Positions 40,075 through 48,919 of a stretch of DNA of 64,000 bases are shown one piece after another; the first letter of the stretch is position 1, and each line of letters begins with the position of its first letter. Source of the DNA: Geobacillus kaustophilus (GTDB lineage Bacteria > Bacillota > Bacilli > Bacillales > Anoxybacillaceae); NCBI RefSeq assembly GCF_000948285.1, contig NZ_JYBP01000003.1, positions 744,001 through 808,000 of the forward strand. Reading direction: 5' to 3'. The notes beneath the pieces were generated by a model that worked only from the letters and a program-made list of their open reading frames with translations, was not told the origin of the DNA and did no database searches. Made by a program: the position numbers and the translations under genes.

Positions 40075-40252
40075 AGGGAAGAAGCACAACTGCGATGACA
40101 GTTTGCGCCTTGCCGTTTGGCTTTGTCGGCTCGGCCGCAGAGGTGCGAAGAAGCACGCCTTTGATGTCACCTTCGCTGTATTTGTATTGTTGCCGGAGCC
40201 GCCGGCGTGTATAAGTAACAAAATTTGCGCCGCACAGGAGGAAACGACGAAA

Positions 40253-40423
40253 ATGGAAAGCAAAATCGAAGTGCTCGCTACCGTCAAAGTTCAGCACTCC
40301 GACGACTTGTACAAAATTGTCGACTGCTTGAACCGAACGCTAAAGCGCGACAATTTGATGTTTGGCCTTGCCTTGGATGAAAACGACAAGCGCCAGGCCA
40401 TCTTTACGATTTATCGGACGTGA
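40253..40423 (+). CDS. ypmA: DUF4264 small protein, YpmA
   Basis: A 56-residue cytoplasmic protein, MESKIEVLATVKVQHSDDLY at its N-terminus, matching B. subtilis YpmA in size and position before ypmB and aspB. Function unknown. The ATG at 40253 follows ACAGGAGGAAACG. The open frame extends 50 codons upstream into the leader, but without a start signal and with unrelated composition. Confidence 0.85.
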   Translation: MESKIEVLATVKVQHSDDLYKIVDCLNRTLKRDNLMFGLALDENDKRQAIFTIYRT

Positions 40424-40428
40424 TCACG

Positions 40429-40905
40429 ATGAAAAAGTGGGGTTGGTTCACTCTGCTTTTTTTTGGGTTCCTCATTTGGCAGGCATGGTCGATTTATGAC
40501 GAGGCGATGGCGCCCAAACGGCTGATGGTGGAACATGCGTTGGCGCGGGCGAAGGAAGCCGCCGGGCTTGCTGATGTGAAGAAAGTCTATACATATTATG
40601 GCGACGAAGCGTGCACTGTATTCATCGGAAGAACAAAACAAAGGAAAGCGGTCGTCGTTTGGGTGCCTGAAAAAGAGGGGAATGTCGTCGTCAAGGGCGT
40701 GGGCAGCGGCATCAGCGAGGCGGAAGCGCGCTCCATTTTGCAGCGCGACCGCCGACCGCGGCGCATCCTCGCTGCGACGCTTGGCATGGAAAAAGGTGTG
40801 CCTCTTTGGGAGTTGACATATATTGATGCGGAAGGAAGGTATTCGTTTTATTACCTTCACTTTGCGGATGGGGCCTTCCTGAAGAGGTACAGTTTTCAAC
40901 AGTGA
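40429..40905 (+). CDS. ypmB: DUF5590 membrane-anchored protein, YpmB
   Basis: A 158-residue protein with an N-terminal membrane helix (WGWFTLLFFGFLIWQAWSIY, about residues 4-23) and an extracytoplasmic alpha/beta region. Two consecutive PepSY-like halves are suggested by VEHALARAKEAAGL and SGISEAEARSILQ. B. subtilis YpmB (161 residues) sits in the same operon. The ribosome binding site is weak for both GTG 40420 and ATG 40429, suggesting coupling to ypmA; ATG is preferred. Confidence 0.85.
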   Translation: MKKWGWFTLLFFGFLIWQAWSIYDEAMAPKRLMVEHALARAKEAAGLADVKKVYTYYGDEACTVFIGRTKQRKAVVVWVPEKEGNVVVKGVGSGISEAEARSILQRDRRPRRILAATLGMEKGVPLWELTYIDAEGRYSFYYLHFADGAFLKRYSFQQ

Positions 40906-40926
40906 AGACGTGAGGGGGAAGAAGCG

Positions 40927-42108
40927 ATGAAACTGGCAAAACGGGTGGCGTCGCTGACGCCATCGGCGACATTGGCCATTACGGCGAAAGCAAAGGAACT
41001 GAAAGCGGCCGGATACGACGTGATCGGCCTTGGGGCCGGCGAACCGGATTTCAACACGCCCCAGCACATTATCGAGGCGGCCATCAAGGCGATGAATGAA
41101 GGGCATACGAAATATACGCCATCAGGCGGGCTGCCGGCGCTGAAAGAGGAAATCATCAAAAAGTTTGTCCGCGACCAAGGGCTTGCGTATGAGCGGTCGG
41201 AAATCATCGTCTGTGTCGGGGCGAAGCATGCGCTTTATACGCTCTTTCAAGTGTTGCTTGATGAAGGCGATGAGGTCATCATTCCGACGCCGTATTGGGT
41301 GAGCTACCCGGAACAAGTGAAGCTGGCTGGCGGCGTTCCGGTTTATGTTGAGGGGCTGGAGGAAAACGGCTTTAAAATGACGCCGGATCAGCTGAAACAG
41401 GCGATTACCCCGAAGACGAAGGCGGTTATTATCAACTCCCCGAGCAATCCGACCGGCATGATTTATAAGGCCGAGGAGCTGAAAGCGCTCGGGGAAGTAT
41501 GCTTGGCGCATGGCGTGTTGATCGTTTCGGACGAAATTTATGAAAAATTGATTTACGGCGGGGCGAAACATGTGTCGATCGCCGAACTGTCGCCGGAGCT
41601 GAAGAAGCAGACGGTCATCATCAACGGCGTATCGAAATCGCACTCGATGACAGGGTGGCGCATTGGGTACGCGGCTGGACCGAAAGACATCATTCAAGCG
41701 ATGACCGATTTAGCAAGCCATAGCACATCGAATCCGACATCGATCGCTCAATATGCGGCCATTGCCGCCTACAGCGGGCCGCAGGAGCCCGTCGAACAAA
41801 TGCGCCAGGCGTTTGAAGAACGGCTCAACATTATTTACGACAAGCTGGTGCAAATTCCAGGCTTCACTTGCGTCAAACCGCAAGGAGCGTTTTATTTGTT
41901 CCCGAACGCCCGCCAGGCGGCGGATATGGCCGGTTGCCGCACGGTCGACGAGTTCGTCGCCGCCTTGTTGGAGGAAGCGAAAGTCGCGCTCGTGCCTGGT
42001 TCTGGGTTTGGGGCGCCGGATTACGTCCGCTTGTCGTACGCGACATCGCTTGAGGCGCTCGAAACAGCGATCGAACGCATCCGCCGATTTATGGAGACGC
42101 GGGCCTAA
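40927..42108 (+). CDS. aspB: Aspartate aminotransferase (class I)
   Basis: A 393-residue PLP enzyme interconverting aspartate and oxaloacetate. GLGAGEPDFNTPQHI, NSPSNPTGMIY and the PLP-Lys motif NGVSKSHSMTGWRIGY are all typical of the thermophilic AspB subgroup Ib. ATG at 40927 follows GAGGGGGAAG. In Bacillus aspB and asnS are adjacent; aspartate made here feeds asparagine and asparaginyl-tRNA. A 413-base non-coding element separates them here. Confidence 0.97.
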   Translation: MKLAKRVASLTPSATLAITAKAKELKAAGYDVIGLGAGEPDFNTPQHIIEAAIKAMNEGHTKYTPSGGLPALKEEIIKKFVRDQGLAYERSEIIVCVGAKHALYTLFQVLLDEGDEVIIPTPYWVSYPEQVKLAGGVPVYVEGLEENGFKMTPDQLKQAITPKTKAVIINSPSNPTGMIYKAEELKALGEVCLAHGVLIVSDEIYEKLIYGGAKHVSIAELSPELKKQTVIINGVSKSHSMTGWRIGYAAGPKDIIQAMTDLASHSTSNPTSIAQYAAIAAYSGPQEPVEQMRQAFEERLNIIYDKLVQIPGFTCVKPQGAFYLFPNARQAADMAGCRTVDEFVAALLEEAKVALVPGSGFGAPDYVRLSYATSLEALETAIERIRRFMETRA

Positions 42109-42521
42109 GGCGTTTTGCGCCAAGGTGTCAGAGTGGAAAGAAAAGGGCGGCTTTGTTTGGCCCTGAATCCGTGATAAAGACGCGTTCAAAACCGCCAAGA
42201 AAACCTTGCTAAATCAACAAATATTGCCCTTGGGGTTCTTCACCTAATAGGTGAACATTCGAAATTGAGTTGAAACCTCGGCATGATTGGGTTTTCAAGC
42301 ATTTTTGATACACTTCTATCACGGATTCAGGTTTGGCGCAAAGCCGCTTTTTCCGCGTCGGTGGGAGCGGCGGACTGTCGGTTGGCTCCTGGCGGCTGCG
42401 CCGAAGGGCGATTGGCGGGGCAGCGTCGTTTTGCGCTGCTTTGGCTGGTCGTTGCCGTGACGCCGACGGAACGGTATAATAGCGAATGATGGACGTGTCG
42501 ATTATTGGAGGGAATCAGTGC
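42109..42521 (+). repeat. aspB-asnS spacer with a MITE-like inverted-repeat element
   Basis: GGCGGCTTTG then CTGAATCCGTGAT at about 42147-42174 is repeated inverted as ATCACGGATTCAG then CAAAGCCGC at about 42319-42347. Over 40 bases of each arm correspond, with the order GCGGCTTTG, 7 bases, CTGAATCCGTGATA, about 8 bases, TCAAAA. The 145 bases between have no ORF but include TTCACCTAATAGGTGAA. This looks like a non-autonomous mobile element or remnant of about 200-230 bp. No T-box was found for asnS. Confidence 0.65.
42452..42480 (+). promoter_or_regulatory. SigA promoter for asnS
   Basis: TTGCCG (42452-42457), 17 bases, TATAAT (42475-42480). Strong match, downstream of the inverted-repeat element, so asnS does not depend on aspB transcription. 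Confidence 0.85.
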
Positions 42522-43817
42522 GTGAAAACGACGACGATTGCGGAAGTGAATCAATACGTAGGACAACAAGTGACGATCGGCGCTTGGCTCGCGAACAAGC
42601 GCTCAAGCGGGAAAATCGTCTTTTTGCAGCTGCGCGACGGCACTGGTTTTATTCAAGGCGTCGTCGAAAAGGCGAACGTCTCGGAAGAGGTGTTTCAACG
42701 CGCAAAAACATTGACGCAAGAAACGTCGCTCTATGTGACGGGCACGGTGCGCATCGACGAGCGCTCCCCATTTGGCTACGAGCTGTCGGTTGCCGATTTG
42801 CAAGTCATTCAAGAAGCGGTTGACTATCCGATTACGCCGAAAGAGCATGGCATCGAATTTTTGATGGACCATCGCCACCTTTGGCTTCGGTCGCGGCGCC
42901 AGCACGCGATCATGAAAATTCGCAACGAAATCATCCGGGCCACGTATGAATTCTTCAACGACCGCGGGTTTGTGAAAGTCGACGCCCCGATTCTGACCGG
43001 CAGCGCGCCGGAAGGAACGACCGAACTGTTTCATACGAAATATTTTGATGACGATGCCTATTTGTCGCAAAGCGGCCAGCTCTACATGGAAGCGGCGGCG
43101 ATGGCGCTCGGCAAAGTGTTCTCATTCGGCCCGACGTTCCGCGCTGAAAAATCGAAAACACGCCGCCATTTGATCGAGTTTTGGATGGTGGAGCCGGAAA
43201 TGGCGTTTTATGAGTTTGAAGACAATTTGCGGCTGCAAGAAGAGTACGTCTCCTACCTTGTGCAGTCGGTGCTCGAGCGCTGCCGGCTTGAACTCGGGCG
43301 GCTTGGGCGCGATGTATCCAAACTTGAGTTGGTCAAACCGCCGTTTCCGCGCCTAACGTATGATGAGGCGATCAAGCTGCTTCATGAAAAAGGATTGACC
43401 GACATCGAGTGGGGCGATGACTTCGGTGCGCCGCATGAGACGGCCATCGCCGAAAGTTTTGACAAACCGGTGTTCATCACCCACTATCCGACCTCTTTGA
43501 AGCCGTTTTATATGCAGCCGGACCCGAACCGCCCCGACGTTGTGCTATGCGCCGATTTGATTGCGCCGGAAGGATACGGGGAAATCATTGGCGGCTCCGA
43601 ACGGATTCACGATTATGAGTTGCTCAAGCGCCGCCTTGAAGAGCACCATTTGCCGCTTGAAGCGTATGAATGGTATTTGGATTTGCGCAAATACGGTTCT
43701 GTGCCGCATTCAGGGTTCGGGCTCGGCTTGGAGCGCACCGTCGCTTGGATTTGCGGCGTCGAACATGTGCGCGAGACGATTCCGTTCCCGCGGCTGCTCA
43801 ACCGGCTTTATCCGTAA
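42522..43817 (+). CDS. asnS: Asparaginyl-tRNA synthetase
   Basis: A 431-residue class II synthetase. The N-terminal OB domain ([28 protein letters not shown], in part) binds the anticodon; motif 2 reads [23 protein letters not shown] (in part) and motif 3 [15 protein letters not shown]. The start is GTG at 42522, preceded by TTGGAGGG at 9 bases; an ATG at 42486 lacks a proper site. Presence of AsnRS means direct Asn charging. Confidence 0.97.
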   Translation: MKTTTIAEVNQYVGQQVTIGAWLANKRSSGKIVFLQLRDGTGFIQGVVEKANVSEEVFQRAKTLTQETSLYVTGTVRIDERSPFGYELSVADLQVIQEAVDYPITPKEHGIEFLMDHRHLWLRSRRQHAIMKIRNEIIRATYEFFNDRGFVKVDAPILTGSAPEGTTELFHTKYFDDDAYLSQSGQLYMEAAAMALGKVFSFGPTFRAEKSKTRRHLIEFWMVEPEMAFYEFEDNLRLQEEYVSYLVQSVLERCRLELGRLGRDVSKLELVKPPFPRLTYDEAIKLLHEKGLTDIEWGDDFGAPHETAIAESFDKPVFITHYPTSLKPFYMQPDPNRPDVVLCADLIAPEGYGEIIGGSERIHDYELLKRRLEEHHLPLEAYEWYLDLRKYGSVPHSGFGLGLERTVAWICGVEHVRETIPFPRLLNRLYP

Positions 43818-43845
43818 AAAACCCCCTGCAAAAAGGGGGTTTTTT
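43816..43845 (+). terminator. Terminator after asnS
   Basis: AAAAAACCCCCT (43816-43827) pairs with AGGGGGTTTTTT (43834-43845); the A run overlaps the stop codon. Confidence 0.95.
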
Positions 43846-43856
43846 CACCACCGGCA

Positions 43857-43865
43857 TGGTATACT
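43857..43865 (+). promoter_or_regulatory. Extended -10 promoter for dnaD-nth
   Basis: TGGTATACT, a TGn-extended -10 at 43857-43865, 20 bases before the dnaD start. Confidence 0.6.
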
Positions 43866-43884
43866 ATAGTTGAGGTGCATCGGC

Positions 43885-44592
43885 ATGGAAAAGAAGAAGG
43901 TGGCCGAATGGCTGGCGCAAGGAAGCGTCGCCGTCCCGAAGCTGCTGCTTGTCCATTACAAACAGCTCGGGTTGGATGAAGGGGAGTTCGTTTTGCTTTT
44001 GCATATGCAGTCGTTTTTCGAAGAAGGCGTCTTGTTCCCGACGCCGGCCGAGCTGGCCGAAAGAATGACAGTCTCGGCAGCGGAATGCATGGAGATGGTG
44101 CGTCGGCTCTTGCAAAAAGGGATGATCGCTATTGAAGAGCATACGGATGAACAAGGCATTCGCAACGAAAAATATACGCTTGAACCGCTCTGGGAGAAGC
44201 TCGTGCATCATTTGTACACCCAAGCGGCTCAACAGGGGGAACTCGGCCGGCAGGAGGAAGAGGAGAGCTTATACACCGTTTTTGAGCAGGAGTTTGGCCG
44301 TCCGCTCTCCCCGTTCGAGTGTGAAACGCTTGCGATGTGGATCGATCAAGACGGCCATGAGCCGGCCATCATTAAAGCGGCGCTGCGCGAAGCGGTGCTG
44401 TCGGGGAAGTTGAATTTCCGCTACATCGATCGCATCTTGTTTGAATGGAAAAAGAACGGCATTCGCACGATTGAACAGGCGCACGACTACGGCAAAAAGT
44501 TTCGCAAGCCGAAGCTGTCCACCCGTTCGGCGAAACAGACGGCGGGAGAATTTAAACAGACGATCCCGTTTTTCAATTGGCTCGACTCGTAA
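43885..44592 (+). CDS. dnaD: DNA replication initiation protein DnaD
   Basis: A 235-residue primosomal protein. The N-terminal winged-helix DDBH1 domain (residues 1-120, KLLLVHYKQLGLDEGEFVLLL) oligomerises; the C-terminal DDBH2 domain (from about 130, YTVFEQEFGRPLSPFECETL) has the YxxxIxxxW signature in NFRYIDRILFEWKKNGI. It remodels DNA at oriC and assists PriA-dependent restart with DnaB and DnaI. ATG at 43885 with TGAGGTG. Confidence 0.97.
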   Translation: MEKKKVAEWLAQGSVAVPKLLLVHYKQLGLDEGEFVLLLHMQSFFEEGVLFPTPAELAERMTVSAAECMEMVRRLLQKGMIAIEEHTDEQGIRNEKYTLEPLWEKLVHHLYTQAAQQGELGRQEEEESLYTVFEQEFGRPLSPFECETLAMWIDQDGHEPAIIKAALREAVLSGKLNFRYIDRILFEWKKNGIRTIEQAHDYGKKFRKPKLSTRSAKQTAGEFKQTIPFFNWLDS

Positions 44593-44618
44593 CGAGAGGC
44601 GCTGTCTCTCGTTTTTGT
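44592..44618 (+). terminator. Terminator after dnaD
   Basis: CGAGAG and CTCTCG pair around GCGCTGT, followed by TTTTTGTTT. Confidence 0.85.
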
Positions 44619-44695
44619 TTGTCCAAAAATGGCCAATCGAACCGGTAAAAGGCGTCGTTTTGTTCGGTCCAATATAGCAATAAGGAGGAGACGAG

Positions 44696-45367
44696 GTGCT
44701 GACAAAGCAACAAATCCGCTACTGTTTGGATGAGATGGCAAAAATGTTTCCGGATGCGCATTGCGAGCTGGTGCATCGCAATCCGTTTGAGCTGCTGATT
44801 GCGGTTGTTTTGTCGGCGCAATGCACCGATGCGCTCGTCAACAAGGTGACGAAACGGCTGTTTGAAAAATATCGGACGCCGCACGATTATATTGCTGTGC
44901 CGCTTGAGGAGCTCGAGCAAGATATCCGCTCAATCGGCTTATATCGCAACAAAGCGCGAAACATTCAAAAGCTGTGCGCGATGTTGATTGACAAGTACAA
45001 CGGCGAGGTGCCGCGCGATCGCGATGAGTTGATGAAGCTGCCGGGCGTCGGGCGGAAAACGGCGAACGTCGTTGTGTCCGTTGCGTTCGGCGTGCCGGCC
45101 ATCGCTGTTGATACACACGTCGAGCGCGTCAGCAAACGGCTCGGCTTTTGCCGCTGGGACGACTCGGTTTTGGAAGTCGAAAAGACGCTGATGAAAATCA
45201 TTCCAAAAGAAGAATGGTCGATCACCCACCACCGAATGATTTTTTTCGGCCGCTACCATTGCAAGGCGCAGGCGCCGCAATGTCCGTCATGTCCTCTTCT
45301 TCATTTATGCCGTGAAGGGAAAAAGCGAATGCGAAAACGGGAGGAAAAAGCGGCAAATCAGAAGTGA
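44696..45367 (+). CDS. nth: Endonuclease III (Nth)
   Basis: A 223-residue DNA glycosylase/AP lyase for oxidised pyrimidines, the protein used for stearothermophilus EndoIII-DNA structures. The helix-hairpin-helix is LPGVGRKTANVV with catalytic Lys121, and Asp139 lies in VDTHVERV. The 4Fe-4S loop has Cys189, 196, 199 and 205 (CX6CX2CX5C). Start is GTG at 44696 after GGAGGAGACGAG. In B. subtilis ypoC follows; here only about 100 bases separate nth from the end of ponA, so ypoC is absent. Confidence 0.97.
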   Translation: MLTKQQIRYCLDEMAKMFPDAHCELVHRNPFELLIAVVLSAQCTDALVNKVTKRLFEKYRTPHDYIAVPLEELEQDIRSIGLYRNKARNIQKLCAMLIDKYNGEVPRDRDELMKLPGVGRKTANVVVSVAFGVPAIAVDTHVERVSKRLGFCRWDDSVLEVEKTLMKIIPKEEWSITHHRMIFFGRYHCKAQAPQCPSCPLLHLCREGKKRMRKREEKAANQK

Positions 45368-45423
45368 ACGGAGCCGCGAAAGGGCTTGGTGAAGAAGGGC
45401 CAGCGGCATGCCGGCCCGTCATG

Positions 45424-45458
45424 AAAAAACGGATGGCTTTTGCGCCATCCGTTTTTTT
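45424..45458. terminator. Bidirectional terminator between nth and ponA
   Basis: AAAAAACGGATGGC (45424-45437) pairs with GCCATCCGTTTTTT (45444-45457); A and T runs on each side make it work for nth on the plus strand and ponA on the minus strand. Confidence 0.95.
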
Positions 45459-45475
45459 GGGGGGGAATGCAACTG

Positions 45476-48181
45476 TTATGGACGGGTGCCAAGACCCACT
45501 CCGGATCCGTTTTTTAACGGCGGGGAGACAGGCGACGTTCCGCCGCTTGCGCCGGTGCCGCCGTTCACTCGGTTCGTTTGGCCGCTGTTGTTCGATCCTT
45601 GATTGTTTGTTTCTTGATTGTTTGTTCCATCCGTTTGGCCATTGTTCGTGTCGGCTCCATCGCTGTTGCCATTGTTTTGTCCGCCGCTCGAGCCGCCGTT
45701 TTGTTCATTGTTGTTCCCCTGACCGTTTTCGTTTCCGTTATTCCCACTGTTGCCTTGATCGGTGCCGCCGTTTTGCCCGCCGTTGCCTTGGTTATCATCG
45801 CCCGGTTGTTGTGGTGTAGGAGTTTGATCTTCGCCACCGGGGACATGAACGCTGGCTATGGCCGGTTTGCTCATTCGTTCGCCGTCTTTTGCGTACACTG
45901 CGATCGTGTACGTCCATCCTGGCGTCGGATTGGAAATCGTGATCGAACGGTCTTTTGTGGTGATCGTATTCGTTTGACCTTGGCCATCTTTGACGCGCAC
46001 CTCAAAGATCGTCTCATCGGTTTGCTCATCGTATGACCACGAAACAGAGATGGCGTTCGCCGCTTGGTCGTACATAGCGGTCAACCCTTTCACTGCGGGC
46101 AGTTCCTCGGGCTCATCGTTCGCCGTCTCCGTCGGTTCAGTGCCGCGCACGAACAATTCATACGTAATTTCGCTTTCCGGCGTGTATTTGCCGGCAAGTT
46201 TCGGTGGGTTTGTGCCTTTTTTGATCGGCAGCTTGACGACGCTGTCCGGCTGTTGGAATTCCCCGCGTCCGTCGTCGATGTGGGACATCAAATCTTTTAG
46301 CAAGTATTTCGGAATTTTTTGTTCGTACTTATCGAGCTTCGCTGTGCTGCTCCGCTTGCTGAAGCCAACCCAGATGGCTGCTGTATAATTGGGCGTATAG
46401 CCGACAATCCAGCTGTCCGGCACATCGTCTCTTTGGAGGCCAAATTTGGCGCCGTCTTCGCCGTAGTTCGTCGTTCCTGTTTTGCCGGCGAGCTCTAGCC
46501 CTGGAACGTAGGCAAGCTGGCCGGTGCCGGAACGGATGACCGATTTGAGCACATCGGTGATCATATAGGCTGTGTAGTCATGCATCGCCCGTTTCGGCTT
46601 TGACTTCAAATCCATTTCCGTACCGTCTGGGAAGACGATTTTCGTCACGGCATACGGCTTTGTGTAAATCCCGTTGTTGCCAAAGGCTGTGTAGGCGCCG
46701 GCCATTTGCAGCGGCGATACGTAGCGGGCGACGCCCCCGATGGCGTATGCTTCTTCCACTTTATCAAACCCCATGCCAAGGCGGTTGGCAAACTCCATCG
46801 CCCGTTCTTTGCCGACGGCTTGGAACGTTTTTAACGCCGGGATGTTGCGCGACCAAGTGAGCGCATAGCGCAGCGTAACCGGTCCGGCGTATCCCCCGCC
46901 GGCGTTGCGGATCGGTGTGCCGTCCGAATACGTATACGGCTCATCAACAAGAATGTGTGCTGTTGACCATTTTAAATATTCAATCGCCGGTCCATAGTCC
47001 AAAATCGGCTTGATGGTGGAACCGGGCTGGCCGACCGGCTGGATGGCGTAGTTGAAGCCGAATTCGACGTGGTCGCGGTGGCGCCCGCCGCCTAACGCGC
47101 GAATGGCGCCCGTCTTCGTATCCAAAACAGCGATGCCAGATTGCAAATCCTTCTTATTAGTGAAATATTTATCAGAGTCTAATAGCTTTTCTACATACTC
47201 TTGAGCATTTTGATCAAGCGTCGTGTAAATTTTCAATCCGTCTTCAAAGACGTTGACGTTCGCTTTGTCGGTCACTTCTTTGATCACTTCGTCAATGAAG
47301 GCGTCATACGGCACGGAGCTTTGCGGTTTTTTCCGCTCAGCGAGCATCGACTGGATCGGCACTTGTTTCGCTTTTTCCGCTTCTTCCTGGCTAATAAAGC
47401 CATGTTTCGCCATGAGAGACAATACGGTATCGCGCCGTTTTTTCGCCGCCTCTGGATGGTCATACGGATTATACCGGTTTGGGCTTTGCGGCATGCCGGC
47501 GAGCAAGGCCGCTTCCGGAAGAGTGAGCTTTTTCAAGTCTGTCTTGCCAAAATAATATTCGGCGGCGCGAGCGACGCCATAAATGCCGTCTGAATAATAA
47601 ATTTTGTTCAAATACATTTCCAAAATTTCATGCTTCGAATATTTTTGTTCAAGCTGCAGCGCGAGCCATGCCTCTTGCGCTTTTCGCTTCAACGTTTTTT
47701 CTGACGACAAAAACGTCATTTTGACGACTTGCTGGGTGATCGTGCTGCCGCCTTCTGCACCAAATCCTTCTTTGATGTTGGCGAGGACAGCGCCAGCCAA
47801 GCGGACGACATCGATGCCGTGATGTTCATAAAAGCGAGCGTCTTCCGTTGCCAGCACGGCATCTTCAAGCATTTTGGGCACGTCTTTATACGAAATGTAC
47901 GTCCGCTTGTAGCCGCCAAGTTCGGCGACTTTCTTCCCATTCATATCGTACACGATGGAAGAGAGCGGGTCTTTAATTTTCGCCTCATCAAGCGGGGGAG
48001 CGTCCTTGACGAAGTAGGCGAACGCCGCCACGCCGCCGACAGCGGCGATCACGATGATGAACAATATCGCAATGGCGACAGTTTTCAGCCACGCGGTCCC
48101 TTTTTTCGTTTTCGCTTTCTTCTGTTTCGTTTGTTTCGCTGCCTGCTTTCGTTCTACGCGAGAACGATATTCACCAGACAT
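45476..48181 (-). CDS. ponA: Penicillin-binding protein 1A (class A PBP)
   Basis: A 901-residue bifunctional peptidoglycan synthase. A basic cytoplasmic tail and membrane helix (about 34-58) precede the GT51 transglycosylase domain with catalytic Glu113 in ATEDARFYEHHG. The transpeptidase has SxxK at Ser387 (PGSTIKP), SRN at 443-445 and KTGT at 566-569. A fibronectin-III-like domain (about 690-780) and a roughly 115-residue Asn/Gln/Gly/Thr-rich tail follow. ATG at 48181 has AGGCAGGA seven bases upstream; the TTG at 48187 is too close. Cotranscribed with recU, as in Bacillus. Confidence 0.96.
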   Translation of the reverse strand: MSGEYRSRVERKQAAKQTKQKKAKTKKGTAWLKTVAIAILFIIVIAAVGGVAAFAYFVKDAPPLDEAKIKDPLSSIVYDMNGKKVAELGGYKRTYISYKDVPKMLEDAVLATEDARFYEHHGIDVVRLAGAVLANIKEGFGAEGGSTITQQVVKMTFLSSEKTLKRKAQEAWLALQLEQKYSKHEILEMYLNKIYYSDGIYGVARAAEYYFGKTDLKKLTLPEAALLAGMPQSPNRYNPYDHPEAAKKRRDTVLSLMAKHGFISQEEAEKAKQVPIQSMLAERKKPQSSVPYDAFIDEVIKEVTDKANVNVFEDGLKIYTTLDQNAQEYVEKLLDSDKYFTNKKDLQSGIAVLDTKTGAIRALGGGRHRDHVEFGFNYAIQPVGQPGSTIKPILDYGPAIEYLKWSTAHILVDEPYTYSDGTPIRNAGGGYAGPVTLRYALTWSRNIPALKTFQAVGKERAMEFANRLGMGFDKVEEAYAIGGVARYVSPLQMAGAYTAFGNNGIYTKPYAVTKIVFPDGTEMDLKSKPKRAMHDYTAYMITDVLKSVIRSGTGQLAYVPGLELAGKTGTTNYGEDGAKFGLQRDDVPDSWIVGYTPNYTAAIWVGFSKRSSTAKLDKYEQKIPKYLLKDLMSHIDDGRGEFQQPDSVVKLPIKKGTNPPKLAGKYTPESEITYELFVRGTEPTETANDEPEELPAVKGLTAMYDQAANAISVSWSYDEQTDETIFEVRVKDGQGQTNTITTKDRSITISNPTPGWTYTIAVYAKDGERMSKPAIASVHVPGGEDQTPTPQQPGDDNQGNGGQNGGTDQGNSGNNGNENGQGNNNEQNGGSSGGQNNGNSDGADTNNGQTDGTNNQETNNQGSNNSGQTNRVNGGTGASGGTSPVSPPLKNGSGVGLGTRP

Positions 48182-48214
48182 AAGCAAATCCTGCCTTTCT
48201 TACAAGTTTTTACT

Positions 48215-48817
48215 TCAACGGGTGAAGTACACTTTGTCTACTACACTAATATAATCAATTCTCGGCTGGTAGCCAAGCGGAATGGAATGTCCATGCCGTT
48301 CGATCTCTTGTTTTGGAATCGACTTTCGTCCGCCGGCTTCCTGTTTGTTCCACCAAGCGATCAAATGAGAGGCGTCAAGCAAATACGTTTCATTGAACAA
48401 AGAAAAACGCAAAATCGCAAAACAAATGCCGCCGTGGGCGACGACTTGCTCCATATGGCGGATTTGATGAGCGTGGAAATTTTTCAGCGGAAACGCCGTT
48501 TTGTTTTTTGTCTCTTTCGCCTCAAAGTCGATGTACTTGCCGCGGTACACACCATTGTAGTCGGTCGTCGACGCTTGCCGGAAGTAGGCTTCGGTAATGA
48601 CGGCGGCGCTCCGTTTCGGATAGTCGACGCGCACGATTTGCACCGGGGTCGGCTTTTTATGGATGACAGCGATGCCGCGTTCCCGGTAATATTCATTCGT
48701 CGCGTTTAAGTCGTCTTCGAGCGTCATGCCGCGATTGGCATAATCGGCCGCCGGACGGAGCGCGGCGTTCGGCTTGTTTCCGCGATACTCTTTTCCGCTC
48801 GGGTATTTGAGTCCCAT
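48215..48817 (-). CDS. recU: Holliday junction resolvase RecU
   Basis: A 200-residue structure-specific endonuclease. [14 protein letters not shown] and [17 protein letters not shown] are highly conserved, and the active-site segment is [23 protein letters not shown] (in part), with Asp, Glu and Lys metal ligands. It resolves recombination intermediates with RuvAB. The second ATG (48817) is chosen because AAAGGAG abuts the first (48826). Upstream, TGGTATAAT on the minus strand (48845-48853) is an extended -10 promoter. Confidence 0.96.
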   Translation of the reverse strand: MGLKYPSGKEYRGNKPNAALRPAADYANRGMTLEDDLNATNEYYRERGIAVIHKKPTPVQIVRVDYPKRSAAVITEAYFRQASTTDYNGVYRGKYIDFEAKETKNKTAFPLKNFHAHQIRHMEQVVAHGGICFAILRFSLFNETYLLDASHLIAWWNKQEAGGRKSIPKQEIERHGHSIPLGYQPRIDYISVVDKVYFTR

Positions 48818-48844
48818 CGCGTTCATCTCCTTTGAATGGTTTTT

Positions 48845-48853
48845 ATTATACCA
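48845..48853 (-). promoter_or_regulatory. Extended -10 promoter for recU-ponA
   Basis: On the minus strand TGGTATAAT precedes recU by about 30 bases; -35 is weak. Confidence 0.6.
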
Positions 48854-48919
48854 TACGCTCCGGTCATATGCGCTCTTTTTCTTTTCCTCCTTTCGACTGA
48901 AGGCAAGCGGAGGAGGTCA

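Larger units (their letters stand above)
39917..40252 (+). other. Gap between dinG and ypmA: minus-strand terminator, promoter, long leader
   Basis: No credible gene. The dinG end is followed by the leftward terminator, then the ypmA promoter. The leader from about 40082 contains small hairpins (AACTG/CAGTT near 40088-40103, GTGC-GAAGAA-GCAC near 40144-40157) and a GC-rich GCCGGAGCCGCCGGC segment, but no known riboswitch or T-box signature. Confidence 0.6.

Noticed and set aside
42174..42318. Possible CRISPR-repeat remnant (GAGTTGAAACC-like sequence) in the aspB-asnS gap
   Set aside because: Only a single copy; no regularly spaced repeats. Inverted flanking arms fit a mobile element better.
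42109..42521. T-box leader for asnS
   Set aside because: No GGTGGnACCGCG-type T-box sequence or specifier structure; a strong SigA promoter lies only about 40 bases before the start.
45364..46036. Cys/Arg-rich plus-strand ORFs opposite the ponA tail
   Set aside because: Artefacts of translating the antisense of the Asn/Gln/Gly repeat region.
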